Source: Luteimonas vadosa | Lineage (GTDB): Bacteria; Pseudomonadota; Gammaproteobacteria; Xanthomonadales; Xanthomonadaceae | Reading direction: 5' to 3' | Length of the DNA stretch: 64,000 nt | Assembly (NCBI RefSeq): GCF_039543545.1 | Contig: NZ_BAABJY010000001.1 | Coordinates: forward strand, 806,001-870,000 | Shown: positions 27,264 through 36,283 of the stretch, one piece after another | Numbering within the stretch: the stretch's first letter is position 1 | Layout of the letters: the number at the start of each line of letters is the position of its first letter | Notes under the pieces: generated by a model | What the model was told of the DNA's origin: nothing | Seen by the model: only the letters and a program-made list of their open reading frames with translations | Database searches by the model: none | Translations under genes and position numbers: made by a program

Positions 27264-28514
27264 TCAGCCTTTGCCGGCTTCCTCACGAGTCGGGTGCCCG
27301 CGTGCGGCGTGGATCGCCGCGATCCGTGCGCGGCGCAGCGCCTGGCCGAGCGCCGGTCCATCCAGGCCCTCGCGCACCACGTCCGCCCCGCGGACCGACG
27401 CGGCCGCGGCCTGCAGGCGCAGGAGCTCGCCCGCCTGCGGATAGGGCACGTCGGCCAGTCCCGCGCGTCCCCGCTTGTCGGCCTCGCAGGTGACCGCCAG
27501 CCTCGCGATGCGTCCGGGCTTGCGGAAGCCGTCGCAGCGGGCGAGCAGGTCGTGGACGGTGTCGTCGCGCAGCTCCAGCAGCCGGTGCACGTTGAGGTGT
27601 TCGCGGCAGGCCATCTCGGCCAGGGCACGATGCGCCGCGGGCACCTTCAGCCGCCCGCACAACGTCCGTAGCGGCGGCAGCCCGCGCTGCTCGTGGCGGA
27701 TGTGGCGCGGCAATTCGTCCGCGGGCGTCAGCGCCTTGCCCAGGTCGTGGGTGAGGGCCGCGAAGCCGACCTCGGTGTCGCCGGGGGCCAGGCGCGCGGC
27801 CATGTCGCAGACCAGCTCGACATGCACGCCGGTGTCGACCTCGGGGTGGTACTCGGCGCGTTGCGGCACGCCGTAGAGCGCGTCGACCTCGGGCAGCACC
27901 GCGGCCAGCGCCCCGCAGTCGCGCAGGGTGCACAGGAAGGCCGACGGTCGCGGCGCGGCGAGCGCACGCGACAACTCCTGCCACACGCGCTCGGGCACCA
28001 GGGCTTCGAGTTCGCCCGACACGACCATTTGTTTCATCAGTGCGATGGTTTCTTCCGCGACGGTGAAACCCAGCGGCGCGAAGCGCGCCATGAACCGCGC
28101 CGCGCGCAGCACCCGCAGCGGGTCTTCGACGAACGCCGGCCCGACGTGGCGCAGGATGCGCGAATCGATGTCGGCGGCGCCGCCGTGCGGATCGACGAGG
28201 CTGCCGTCGGCGCGTTGCGCGATGGCGTTGATGGTGAAGTCCCGGCGGCCGAGGTCCTCCTCCAGCGTGACCGAGGGGTGCGCATCGACCACGAAGCCGC
28301 GATGGCCGCGCGCCGACTTGCGCTCGGTGCGCGCGAGCGCGTGCTCCTCGCCCGTTTCCGGGTGCAGGAACACGGGGAAATCGCGTCCGACCGGCTTGAA
28401 GCCGGCGGCGAGCATGGCCTCGGGGGTCGCACCGACCACCACGTGGTCGCGGTCGCCCGGCGGCAGCCCGAGCAACGCGTCCCTTACCGCACCGCCGACC
28501 AGGTAGGTGTCCAT
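27264..28514 (-). CDS. cca: CCA-adding enzyme / multifunctional tRNA nucleotidyltransferase
   Basis: The protein (416 aa) adds or repairs the 3'-CCA end of tRNAs. The nucleotidyltransferase domain begins MDTYLVGGAVRDALLGLP, with the catalytic pattern GDRDHVVVG and the LGRRDFTINAIA and DPLRVLRAARFMARF motifs. A C-terminal HD domain contains ALTHDLGKALTP, the phosphohydrolase part of the Escherichia coli type enzyme. The ATG at 28514 directly precedes the conserved YLVGGAVRD. The gene lies downstream of slt on the same strand, with a strong hairpin in between. Confidence 0.96.
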   Translation of the reverse strand: MDTYLVGGAVRDALLGLPPGDRDHVVVGATPEAMLAAGFKPVGRDFPVFLHPETGEEHALARTERKSARGHRGFVVDAHPSVTLEEDLGRRDFTINAIAQRADGSLVDPHGGAADIDSRILRHVGPAFVEDPLRVLRAARFMARFAPLGFTVAEETIALMKQMVVSGELEALVPERVWQELSRALAAPRPSAFLCTLRDCGALAAVLPEVDALYGVPQRAEYHPEVDTGVHVELVCDMAARLAPGDTEVGFAALTHDLGKALTPADELPRHIRHEQRGLPPLRTLCGRLKVPAAHRALAEMACREHLNVHRLLELRDDTVHDLLARCDGFRKPGRIARLAVTCEADKRGRAGLADVPYPQAGELLRLQAAAASVRGADVVREGLDGPALGQALRRARIAAIHAARGHPTREEAGKG

Positions 28515-28608
28515 GCAGGGCATGATGCCGCAAGCGCAATCGGGGTTGGCCGGCAGGCGGCTCGGCCGATGCGTGCCGGGTCGCCAGGTGGTGGCGCAGT
28601 CCCGGGGC

Positions 28609-28632
28609 GCTGGCACCTCGGCGGGTGCCAGC
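28609..28632 (-). terminator. Hairpin between slt and cca
   Basis: A perfect 9-bp inverted repeat (GCTGGCACC, six-base loop, GGTGCCAGC) lies 24 bases beyond the slt stop. No T run follows, so it may act as an RNA stabiliser or as a Rho-assisted terminator rather than a full intrinsic one. Confidence 0.45.
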
Positions 28633-28655
28633 CGGCTACGGGGACCGGATCGTCG

Positions 28656-30629
28656 TCAGCCCTTGGGTGGCTGCGCCAGCGGGCAGGAGAAGCGCTTGCG
28701 CGGCACGTCGATCCGCCCGTTCATGCGGTCGGTGACCGGGACCGCGTCGCCGTTGAGGCGCCAGTCGTAGATCACGCTGAAGGCGAGCACGCGGGCAACG
28801 TATTCGCGCGTTTCCTTGTAGCTGATCGTCTCGATCCAGAAATCCGGATCCATCGCGGGGCGCTGCGACTGCCAGCGCGCGGTGGGCGTCGGCCCGGCGT
28901 TGTAGGCGGCGATGGCGATGTAGGGGCGGCCGTACTTCTCCTTCATCTCGCGCAGGTAGGCGGTGCCGAGCGGGATGTTGATGGCCGGGTCGTAAAGGCT
29001 TTGCGCCCCGTTCCATGGCAGGCCGTTGCGGCGCGCGACCGCCGCGCCGGTCTCGGGCAGGACCTGCATCAGGCCGCGGGCATCGGCCGGCGAGCGGGCG
29101 TTGGGGTTGAAGACGCTCTCGGCGCGGATCTCGGCCGCGACCCACGCCGGGTCGACGCCGTTCTTCGCCGCCTCGCGCCGGATCAGGCCGTCGTGGTGCA
29201 GGGGGAAGCGCAGCTTGTAGAGCCGCAGCTCGTCGGCGCGGTGCTTGCCGCCGACGTTCACCAGGCCGAAGACGCCACGGTCGAACCAGCCGTTGTCCTG
29301 CGCGATTTCCACCGCCAGCCGGCGCTGGGTGTCGTCGAAGCGGTCCAGGGCCGCGGCCCATTCGCGCTGGGCCCAGACGGCGCGATCGATGCGGTAGAGC
29401 ATCATCGCGCGCACCATGCCCGGGTCGCGGGCCACGGCGGCCTTGGCGGACGCCGGGTCGTCAGGTAGCCACGGGCACAGCGCGTAGTGCTGGCCGATGC
29501 GGTCGGCGGCGAGGAAGCCATGGAAGTCGGGCGCCCTGGCCGCGTCGCGGTACAAGGCCTGCGCGCCGGCCTTGTCGCCCGTCAGTTCGGCGGTTCGCGC
29601 GGCGAAATAGGTCCAGCGCGAGTCGCCGCGTTGCTCGGCCCCCATCTTCGCGATCGCCTGCCGTGCGGCGCGCCAGTCCGAGCGGGAGAGGGCTTCGCGC
29701 ACGCGCCACTCGTGCAGGCGCTCGTCGTAGGCCGCGTCCGGCACCGCATTGAGGCGTCGCGCGGACCCGGGCAGGTAGGAGGCCACCGTCCACAGTGCCG
29801 ACTGGTACAGCACGCGGCCGCGGTCCGCCTCGGAGAAGCCGAGTGCGTCGGCGAAGGCCTGCAGCTGCGCCTCGCCCGCGTCGGGATCGGACTTGGCCAG
29901 CTTCGCCAGGCCATGCGACGCGACCAGGCGGCTGCGTGGCGTCTTCGGCCAGTTCAGCGCGCGCGTGTGCGGGGCGTCGATGAACGCGGCGTAGTCGTTG
30001 GCGAGCGCGGCTTCCGGCGCGGGCAGGTCGCGCGCAATCGCGCGCATGATCCCGGGTTGCCAAGCCGCCGCGGCCTTCTCCAGCCGCTCCCAACGCAATT
30101 CGGGGGACAGGGCGCCCCGCGCCGCCAAGGTCGCGAACGGCGCGTCGCAGGCATCGGGCAGGGACTCGCCGGTGCTGCGCCAGATTGCCTGCGCCTCCGC
30201 GATCCACTGCGCGTCGACGGCCCCGGCCTGGGCGCGCGCCTGCAGCGAGTGGCAACGCAGCCGGGTGCCTTCGATCCCGGGCACCCAGGCCGCGCGGAAC
30301 GTCGACCATTCCTCCCGCTTGGCCAGGGCGGTCAGCCATGCGGCACGAAACACCTCGGCCACGGGCTGGTCGTTATAGCGCTGCAGGAAGTCCTGACCCT
30401 GCGCCGTGGTGACCGCGTCCAGGTCGCGCGCCAGCAGGGCGTACTCCGCCCAGCCGCGCAGGGGGTGGCGCTCGGGCAGGGCGATGGGCAAGCCCCGTTC
30501 GGCGGCCTCCAGCGCGGTGCGGGCCTGGGGGTCGCTGGCGTCCTGCGCCGGGACGGCGAGGGCGACCAGGATCAGGGCGGATGCCAGGAAACGGGCGTAA
30601 AGGCAGCGAGGGCGGGCGGAAGTCGGCAT
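28656..30629 (-). CDS. slt: Soluble lytic murein transglycosylase
   Basis: This periplasmic enzyme (657 aa) cleaves peptidoglycan glycan strands to 1,6-anhydro-muropeptides. A signal peptide (about 1-28) is followed by a long alpha-helical superhelix of Slt type, then the lysozyme-like catalytic domain (about 490-640) with the catalytic Glu in AEIRAESVFNPNARSPADARGLMQV, the NIPLGTAYLREM segment, IAIAAYNAGPTPTARW and the YKETREYVARVL motif. A TATGCT box (30638-30643 on the minus strand) lies just upstream of the ATG. It is divergent from the TonB-dependent receptor. Confidence 0.94.
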   Translation of the reverse strand: MPTSARPRCLYARFLASALILVALAVPAQDASDPQARTALEAAERGLPIALPERHPLRGWAEYALLARDLDAVTTAQGQDFLQRYNDQPVAEVFRAAWLTALAKREEWSTFRAAWVPGIEGTRLRCHSLQARAQAGAVDAQWIAEAQAIWRSTGESLPDACDAPFATLAARGALSPELRWERLEKAAAAWQPGIMRAIARDLPAPEAALANDYAAFIDAPHTRALNWPKTPRSRLVASHGLAKLAKSDPDAGEAQLQAFADALGFSEADRGRVLYQSALWTVASYLPGSARRLNAVPDAAYDERLHEWRVREALSRSDWRAARQAIAKMGAEQRGDSRWTYFAARTAELTGDKAGAQALYRDAARAPDFHGFLAADRIGQHYALCPWLPDDPASAKAAVARDPGMVRAMMLYRIDRAVWAQREWAAALDRFDDTQRRLAVEIAQDNGWFDRGVFGLVNVGGKHRADELRLYKLRFPLHHDGLIRREAAKNGVDPAWVAAEIRAESVFNPNARSPADARGLMQVLPETGAAVARRNGLPWNGAQSLYDPAINIPLGTAYLREMKEKYGRPYIAIAAYNAGPTPTARWQSQRPAMDPDFWIETISYKETREYVARVLAFSVIYDWRLNGDAVPVTDRMNGRIDVPRKRFSCPLAQPPKG

Positions 30630-30833
30630 CCGGCGAGCATAGCGAAGGATTTCTGAATGCTTTTTCTTTCGCCGTGGGCCCCGAGCGGGGCTTGCAGCTG
30701 GTGTCCGACCCCCCGGCCCGGCCGCGGCGGTTTCGCAATCCGCGCTTTCCCCTATTGCCGCGTCTTCACGAATTCGTTACAAGTGCAATCGACCACGTGC
30801 GTTTAGCGGCGCATGCGGGCCTTAACTCATCCA

Positions 30834-30849
30834 ATGGAGAGCGCTCCAT
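30834..30849 (+). promoter_or_regulatory. Hairpin covering the ribosome binding site and start codon of the TonB receptor
   Basis: The sequence ATGGAG-AGCG-CTCCAT is a perfect 6-bp stem with a 4-base loop. The left arm contains the GGAG ribosome binding site and the right arm runs into the ATG of the receptor gene (30848). If it forms, it would hide both, so it may control translation. Confidence 0.45.
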
Positions 30850-33730
30850 GCAGTCCCTGACCCCGAAACGACTCGCCCTGGCCGTGCATGCCGTGCTGTT
30901 GCTGTCCCTGCCGGCCTTGTGCCTGGCGCAGGAGCAATCCGAGGCCACGACCCTCGACACGGTCACCGTGACCGGTTCGCGAATCAAGAAAGCCGAACTT
31001 GAAGACCAGGTCCCGGTGCAGACCGTGACCCGGGAGGACATCGATCGCACGGGGCTTACGTCGATCGCCGACGTCGTCCAGGCGCTGACCGCTTCCGGCT
31101 CGGCGCTCAACACCAAGTTCAATTCCTCCGGCAACTTCGGCTTCCCGCCGGACGGCAGCGGCGTCGGCGCGGGTTCCGCCCAGGTCGACCTGCGCCACCT
31201 GGGTTCCAGGCGCGTGCTGGTGCTGGTCGACGGGATGCGTTGGGTCAACGAGGCTTCGGCGTCCGGCGTGGGCGCGGCCGTGGACCTCAACACCATCCCG
31301 CTGGCCATCGTGGAGCGCATCGAAGTCCTGGAGGACGGCGCCTCGGCGCTCTACGGTTCCGACGCCATCGCCGGCGTGGTCAACATCATCACCCGTCGCA
31401 ACTTCGACGGTGCCTCGGTCAGCCTGCAGTACGGCGAGTACGCGGAAGGCGACGGCGCCACCACCAAGGCGGACTTCGCCTGGGGCAGGAACGGCGAGCG
31501 CAGCAACCTGTTCCTTGGCGCGAGCTACACCGAGCAGGAGCCCGTGCGGTCGGCGGACCGCGCCCAGGCGAGGTTCCCCGTGCCCGGCACCGGCGTCGCA
31601 TTCGGCAGTTCGGGCACTCCCACCGGGCGCTTCATCTTTCGGAACCCGAACACCGGCGTCACCCATGACCTGACGCCCAACAACGGCGCCAGCAACCCCA
31701 TCTACAACCCCACGCAGACGGGCTGTACCCGCACGGACAGCTACCACTGCTTCGCGACGGCCGACCGCTTCAACTTCTCGCCGTTCAACCTGGTGTTGAC
31801 ACCTTCCGAGCGCGCCGGCTTGTTCGGCCAGTTCCGCCTGGACATCAGCGACAACACCAGCTTTTACGCGAGGGGCCTCTACAACCGTCGCAAATCGACC
31901 AACCAGGCCGCACCCGAGCCGATCTTCCTCGGCTTGTCGGCGGGAACCGGCAATCCGCGCGCCGACAACATCTTCATCTCGCGGTTGAATCCGTTCAATC
32001 CCTTCGGGTTCGACCTGGATGCGCGCCTGAGCACGCCCGCCGCGCAGCGCAACCTGTTCCTGATCGGGCGGCGCCCGGTCGAGGGCGGGCCGCGCATCTT
32101 CAACCAGGACGTCGATACGTGGTACCTGGGGACGGGGCTCGAGGGACGCTTCGAGGTCGGCGAGCGCACCTGGTTCTGGGACGCGAACCTGGCCTACAGC
32201 GAGAACCAGGCCGAGCAGACCAACTACGGCAGCTACGACATCCGCAATATCGCGCTGGCCCTGGGCGATCCGGCGGCCTGCGCGGCCGTGACGGGCTGCA
32301 CCCCGCTGAACCTGTTCGGTGGGCCGGGCACCCTGACGCCCGCCATGCTGGCTTTCATCCAGCCGGTCGTGCGCGACGAGAGCGAGAACACCCTGCTGCA
32401 GGCCACGGCCAACATCAGCGGCGACCTGGTCGAACTGTGGGCGGGACCGCTCTCGTTCGCCGGCGGCATCGAGCACCGCCGCTACGAAGGGTTCTACCAG
32501 CCCGATGCGCTGACCGTGGCCGGCTTCTACAACGGCGTGCCCTCGCGACCGACCTCCGGCGAATACGACGTGAGCGAGGTCTACACCGAGTTCAGCCTGC
32601 CGTTGTTCGTCGACTCGCCCCTGGGCAAGCGGCTGGACCTCAGCCTGGCAGGCCGGTACTCCGACTATTCGACCTTCGGCGGAGAGTTCACCGGCAAGCT
32701 CGGCCTGCGCTGGCAACTGGTCGACGAGCTGCTGTTCCGGGCCACGTATGCGGAAGGTTTCCGGGCGCCGACCATCGGCGAACTGTTCGGCTCGGCGAGC
32801 CGCTTCGATGCCGTGTTGGCCGACCCCTGCAGCGAGCCGCTGCGCGATCCCACGCTGCTGGGGAATTGCCGGACGCTGGGCGCGCCCGCGGGCTATTCGC
32901 AGCCCAACCCGCAGATCTCGGTCACCACCGGCGGCAACCGCGACCTCGAGCCCGAGACCGCCGACAGCTTCTCGATGGGCATGGTCTGGAGTCCGAGCGT
33001 CCTCGAGAACTCCGCGATCGCCGAACGCGTCGACCTGGAAGTCACCTTCTATCGCCACTGGATCGACGGCGGCATCCAGGCCGTCGACGCGCAGACGCAG
33101 CTCAACCTGTGCGTAGCCACGCTGGATCCGCGCTTCTGCAGCGGCATCACCCGCGCCTCCACGGGCGCCATCAACAGCTTCAGCAACCGCCTGACCAACC
33201 TGTCCACGATCAAGACCGATGGCTGGGACGTCGACCTGTTCTGGACGTTCCCGGACAGCGACCTGGGCAAGTTCAAGGTCAGCTGGCGGAACACGTTCGT
33301 CGGCAGGTACGAGGCGCGCGGCGCCGCCGGCGTGCGCCAGCCGCTGCGCCCGGGCGTGGAGGTCAACAACAGTTCGATCCCGGAGTGGACCTCCAACTTC
33401 GTCACCGACTGGGCACGCAACAACTGGTCGGCCGCGTGGACGATCCGGCACATCGACGAGGTGCGCGAGACGTGCCGCACCACGGCATTCCCGGTCTGCA
33501 GCGACCCGACGCTCAATCGCAACGTGCTCGAGGCGACGACGTACCACGACCTCCAGGTCGGCTACAAGTTCGACTGGATGCGCGGTCTGCAACTCACCGC
33601 CGGCGTCAACAACGTTGCCGACGAGGATCCGCCGATCTGCCTGACCTGCTCGCTCAATGGCTACGACGCCTCGACCTACGACATCCCGGGCGGCCGCTTC
33701 TGGTACGTCCGCGCCGACCTGAGGTTCTGA
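30848..33730 (+). CDS. TonB-dependent outer-membrane receptor
   Basis: The product (960 aa) is an outer-membrane TonB-gated transporter. It has a signal peptide (1-27, ending in CLAQ), a TonB-box-like segment TLDTVTVTGSRI, a plug domain (about 50-190) with LRHLGSRRVLVLVDGMRWV and LEDGASALYGSDAIAGVVNIITRR, and a 22-strand type beta barrel ending in an aromatic residue (RADLRF). There is no N-terminal signalling domain. Paired cysteines in long loops (for example CTRTDSYHC) suggest extracellular disulfides. The ligand is unknown; related proteins of this group often take up peptides or glycans. The start codon lies in a small hairpin with its ribosome binding site. Confidence 0.94.
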   Translation: MQSLTPKRLALAVHAVLLLSLPALCLAQEQSEATTLDTVTVTGSRIKKAELEDQVPVQTVTREDIDRTGLTSIADVVQALTASGSALNTKFNSSGNFGFPPDGSGVGAGSAQVDLRHLGSRRVLVLVDGMRWVNEASASGVGAAVDLNTIPLAIVERIEVLEDGASALYGSDAIAGVVNIITRRNFDGASVSLQYGEYAEGDGATTKADFAWGRNGERSNLFLGASYTEQEPVRSADRAQARFPVPGTGVAFGSSGTPTGRFIFRNPNTGVTHDLTPNNGASNPIYNPTQTGCTRTDSYHCFATADRFNFSPFNLVLTPSERAGLFGQFRLDISDNTSFYARGLYNRRKSTNQAAPEPIFLGLSAGTGNPRADNIFISRLNPFNPFGFDLDARLSTPAAQRNLFLIGRRPVEGGPRIFNQDVDTWYLGTGLEGRFEVGERTWFWDANLAYSENQAEQTNYGSYDIRNIALALGDPAACAAVTGCTPLNLFGGPGTLTPAMLAFIQPVVRDESENTLLQATANISGDLVELWAGPLSFAGGIEHRRYEGFYQPDALTVAGFYNGVPSRPTSGEYDVSEVYTEFSLPLFVDSPLGKRLDLSLAGRYSDYSTFGGEFTGKLGLRWQLVDELLFRATYAEGFRAPTIGELFGSASRFDAVLADPCSEPLRDPTLLGNCRTLGAPAGYSQPNPQISVTTGGNRDLEPETADSFSMGMVWSPSVLENSAIAERVDLEVTFYRHWIDGGIQAVDAQTQLNLCVATLDPRFCSGITRASTGAINSFSNRLTNLSTIKTDGWDVDLFWTFPDSDLGKFKVSWRNTFVGRYEARGAAGVRQPLRPGVEVNNSSIPEWTSNFVTDWARNNWSAAWTIRHIDEVRETCRTTAFPVCSDPTLNRNVLEATTYHDLQVGYKFDWMRGLQLTAGVNNVADEDPPICLTCSLNGYDASTYDIPGGRFWYVRADLRF

Positions 33731-33752
33731 GCCCAGGGGCCGGTTCTCCGAT

Positions 33753-33782
33753 GGCGGGCGGCGATGCGAATCGCCGCCCGCC
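33753..33782 (+). terminator. Strong hairpin after the TonB receptor gene
   Basis: A perfect 13-bp GC-rich inverted repeat (arms 33753-33765 and 33770-33782, GCGA loop) starts 22 bases after the receptor stop. There is no T run. It lies between convergent genes and could serve both strands. Confidence 0.6.
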
Positions 33783-33833
33783 TGGCGGCGGGACCGGCGA
33801 CGGCACGGCGCCGCCGCGGCCCAGGCACGGGGC

Positions 33834-34634
33834 CTACCTGCGCAGCGCCACGTCCGGCACGTCGAGTTCCACCGACAACGCCAGGTGGTCCGAGAACGCG
33901 GCCGGCACCGCCTGCAGGTCCCGGCAGGACATGCCGTCGCCGACCAGGATGTGGTCGATGGCGCGTTGCGGTTTCCAGCTGGGGAACGTGTGCACGGCGC
34001 AGCTCGGCGGTTGCAGCCGCGTCTGGCGGTAGAGGATCCCCATCTCCGCGCAGTCGGCGGTGCAGTTGAAGTCGCCCATCAGTACGGCATGCGGATGGTC
34101 GTGCAGCAGCTCGGCGATGAACGAGAGCTGCGAACGCCGCGACTGCACGCCAAGCGACAGGTGGGCGATGGCGACCGTCAGCGCATCGTCGTCGTCCCCG
34201 TAGGTGGCCATGAGCACGCCCCGGCCGTTGATTCGGCCGGGCAGCGGATGGTCGATGACTTCGACCGGTTCGAACTTGCTCAGCAGTCCGTTGGCGCTGG
34301 AGGCAACGTTGCCCACGCGGCGGTTGGGCTGGTGGCTCCAGTAGTCGAACCCGCCGCGCTCGGCCAGGTAGTGGGTCTGGTTGGTGAAGCCCGAACGCAG
34401 GCTGCCGGGGTCGCTCTCCTGCAGGCCGACGATGTCGTGCTTGCCGGCGAGCTCGGCGATGGTGTCGAGCATGCTGTGCTTGCGCCCGGCAGGCAGCACG
34501 TGCGACCAGCTCCGCGTCGCGTAATCGCTGTAGCGACGCGTGCTGGAGCCGGCCTGGATGTTGGCGCTCAGAAGCCGGAGCGTCTGCGCCGCCGACGCGC
34601 TGGCGGGCTTATTCGGCGGCACTGCCCTGCGCAC
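33834..34634 (-). CDS. Endonuclease/exonuclease/phosphatase-family protein
   Basis: The protein (266 aa) has the EEP (DNase I-like) fold: LRLLSANIQAGSS at the start, GLQESDPGS with the metal-binding Glu, the NGRGVLMA and VAIAHLSLG segments, LMGDFNCTAD (Asp-x-Asn), and the final RAIDHILVG and FSDHLALSVEL with the catalytic His. It should be a metal-dependent phosphodiesterase acting on nucleic acid or a phospholipid head group. No signal peptide is evident. It starts at GTG (34634), overlapping the end of the upstream DsbA-like gene by 26 bases; a second GTG lies four codons later. Confidence 0.88.
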   Translation of the reverse strand: MRRAVPPNKPASASAAQTLRLLSANIQAGSSTRRYSDYATRSWSHVLPAGRKHSMLDTIAELAGKHDIVGLQESDPGSLRSGFTNQTHYLAERGGFDYWSHQPNRRVGNVASSANGLLSKFEPVEVIDHPLPGRINGRGVLMATYGDDDDALTVAIAHLSLGVQSRRSQLSFIAELLHDHPHAVLMGDFNCTADCAEMGILYRQTRLQPPSCAVHTFPSWKPQRAIDHILVGDGMSCRDLQAVPAAFSDHLALSVELDVPDVALRR

Positions 34635-35445
34635 GTACGCGCGCGATCATCGCGCTGGTGTTCTCGAGCATGTTCTCGAAACTGGTGCCCTTGATCCGGT
34701 ACTTGCCGTTGACGATCATCGTCGGGGTCGAGTTGGCCTGGCTGCGGACGATGAACTGCTTGGCGCGATTGTACTTGCTGTCGACCGCGAAGCTGGCCAT
34801 CGTGCTGGCGAACTGCTTCGCATCCACGCCGTGCTTGGCGTAGAAGGCTCCGATCTCGGCCGGGCTGTCCTCGCCGCGCTCACCCTTCAGGGTGCGCTCG
34901 ATGTGCAGTGCATTGAACACCGCGTCGTGGGTGCGCTCGGCGATGCCCATCGCCTCGGCGGCGTAGTACGCGCGCACGTAGGGGTCCCAGCGCGGGCCGA
35001 AGGCGGCCGGCACGTAGGTGAAGCGCACGTCGGCGGGCAGGCGGGCCTTCCAGCTGTTGACCAGTGGCTGGAACGCTGCGCAGGCCGGGCAGACGTAGTT
35101 GAAGACCTCGACCACCTCGATCTTGCCGTTGAGGGGCTCGAGCGGCTTGCCTCCGGGGATCTCTTCGTAGTCGCGGCCCGCGACCAGGCCGGCGGCGTCG
35201 GCGGGCATGGCCGCGGCCGGAGCGCCGGGATCGGCGGGGGCCGGGTCACCACCCGGGGCGTCGGCGAGTGCGGGCTCGCCTTCGACGGCATCGAGCGCGG
35301 GTTCCGCGGTCGTGGGTTCCACGGCGGTGCCTGCCGCCTCGGCCGCCGGAGTCTCGGGCGCCGGCGCGTCGTTGCCGCCGCAGGCGGCGAGCAGGACGGA
35401 GAGGAGCAGGGCGGTGGCGAACTTGGTCGGCGTGTAATTGCTCAT
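34609..35445 (-). CDS. DsbA-like thiol:disulfide oxidoreductase, probable lipoprotein (CPAC)
   Basis: This protein (278 aa) carries a lipoprotein signal ending in LLAAC (Cys22), then a long Ala/Pro/Glu-rich linker (about 25-85) and a DsbA-type thioredoxin domain. The active site is NYVCPACAAF instead of the classical CPHC, and the cis-proline loop reads NSTPTMIVNG. It should introduce or shuffle disulfides in the periplasm while tethered to a membrane. It follows a second, smaller DsbA-like gene after 33 bases on the same strand, so the two are co-expressed. Confidence 0.9.
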   Translation of the reverse strand: MSNYTPTKFATALLLSVLLAACGGNDAPAPETPAAEAAGTAVEPTTAEPALDAVEGEPALADAPGGDPAPADPGAPAAAMPADAAGLVAGRDYEEIPGGKPLEPLNGKIEVVEVFNYVCPACAAFQPLVNSWKARLPADVRFTYVPAAFGPRWDPYVRAYYAAEAMGIAERTHDAVFNALHIERTLKGERGEDSPAEIGAFYAKHGVDAKQFASTMASFAVDSKYNRAKQFIVRSQANSTPTMIVNGKYRIKGTSFENMLENTSAMIARVRAQGSAAE

Positions 35446-35478
35446 GGCAGGACTCGTGGCGAAAGGGGGTGTCGTGGA

Positions 35479-36153
35479 TCAGGGGGTGGTCGATGCGGCG
35501 CGCCTGGCCCGCTCGCGGGCGACCAGGGCATCGGTGATGCGCAGGACGTCGGGCAAGGTCCGTCCGCGGACACGCCAGATGCCGTTGACGACGATCGTCG
35601 GCGTGCCCTCGATGCCGCTGCGGATCGCGAACTCGCGCGCCGCCTGCATCCGGGCATCGGTGGCCTTGGATGTCATCGCGGCCCTGGTGCGCTTGGCATT
35701 GACGCCGAGGCCATCATAGAACGTCGCGATTTCCTCCACCGACACGCCACGCGAAGGCATCGCCTGGGTGTCGTGGATCGCACGGAACGTGGCGTGGTGG
35801 GTCTTGCCCTGCGCCCCGAGGGCGTCGGCCGCGAAATAAGCGCGGGCGTAGTTGTCCTGCAAGTCGAACGCCGCCGGCACGTAGGTGAACCGGACGTCCT
35901 TGGCCAGGCCCTTCCTCCACTGGTCGACCATTGGCTGGAAATCGCGGCAGTGGTGGCACCAGTAGGCGAACACCTCGACGACCTCGATCTTCCCGGCCAG
36001 CGGCTGCCACGGCTGGCCACCTTCGATGGCGACGTAGTCGACCCCTTCCACGGGTGCGGGCGCGGGCTTGGCGGCCTGGGCGTGACCGGCCACGGGCAGC
36101 AGGCCGGCCAGCGTCAGCGCGGCCAGCAGGACGAAGGTCTGGCGATGGATCAT
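35479..36153 (-). CDS. DsbA-like thiol:disulfide oxidoreductase (CHHC)
   Basis: The protein (224 aa) has a cleavable signal peptide (1-26, ending in GHAQA) and a DsbA-type thioredoxin fold. The active site is FAYWCHHCRDFQP and the cis-Pro loop is EGTPTIVVNG. The N-terminal strand pattern VDYVAIEGGQPWQPLAGKIEVVEVFAYW parallels the neighbouring CPAC protein, so the two are paralogues with different active-site dipeptides and probably different redox potentials. It lies between cytochrome c4 and the second dsbA-like gene; a terminator hairpin ends just before its ribosome binding site. Confidence 0.92.
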   Translation of the reverse strand: MIHRQTFVLLAALTLAGLLPVAGHAQAAKPAPAPVEGVDYVAIEGGQPWQPLAGKIEVVEVFAYWCHHCRDFQPMVDQWRKGLAKDVRFTYVPAAFDLQDNYARAYFAADALGAQGKTHHATFRAIHDTQAMPSRGVSVEEIATFYDGLGVNAKRTRAAMTSKATDARMQAAREFAIRSGIEGTPTIVVNGIWRVRGRTLPDVLRITDALVARERARRAASTTP

Positions 36154-36173
36154 GCGAAGGCCTCCCTGCAGGC

Positions 36174-36206
36174 AAAAAAGCGCCGGCGCAGGGATTCTGG
36201 CCGGCG
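36174..36206 (-). terminator. Intrinsic terminator/attenuator between cytochrome c4 and dsbA-like genes
   Basis: On the minus strand CGCCGGC (36200-36206) and GCCGGCG (36181-36187) form a 7-bp stem, followed at once by a run of six T (36179-36174). The GGAGG ribosome binding site of the next gene lies within 10 bases after the T run, so readthrough here would decide expression of the dsbA pair from the cytochrome promoter. Confidence 0.72.
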
Positions 36207-36283
36207 GAGTGATTCAAGGGCTGTGAAGGGTGGGACCCCTCGCATGCCGCGAAGTTCCCGCCAGGCCAGTCCAGGCTGGTGGC

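Noticed and set aside
30768..30777. Palindrome ACGAATTCGT in the slt-TonB receptor gap as a possible operator
   Set aside because: A single 10-base palindrome with no second copy and no regulator nearby is not enough to call an operator.
30827..33592. Open reading frame of 921 codons opposite the TonB receptor
   Set aside because: Low-complexity translation and full overlap with a clear receptor gene; a shadow frame.
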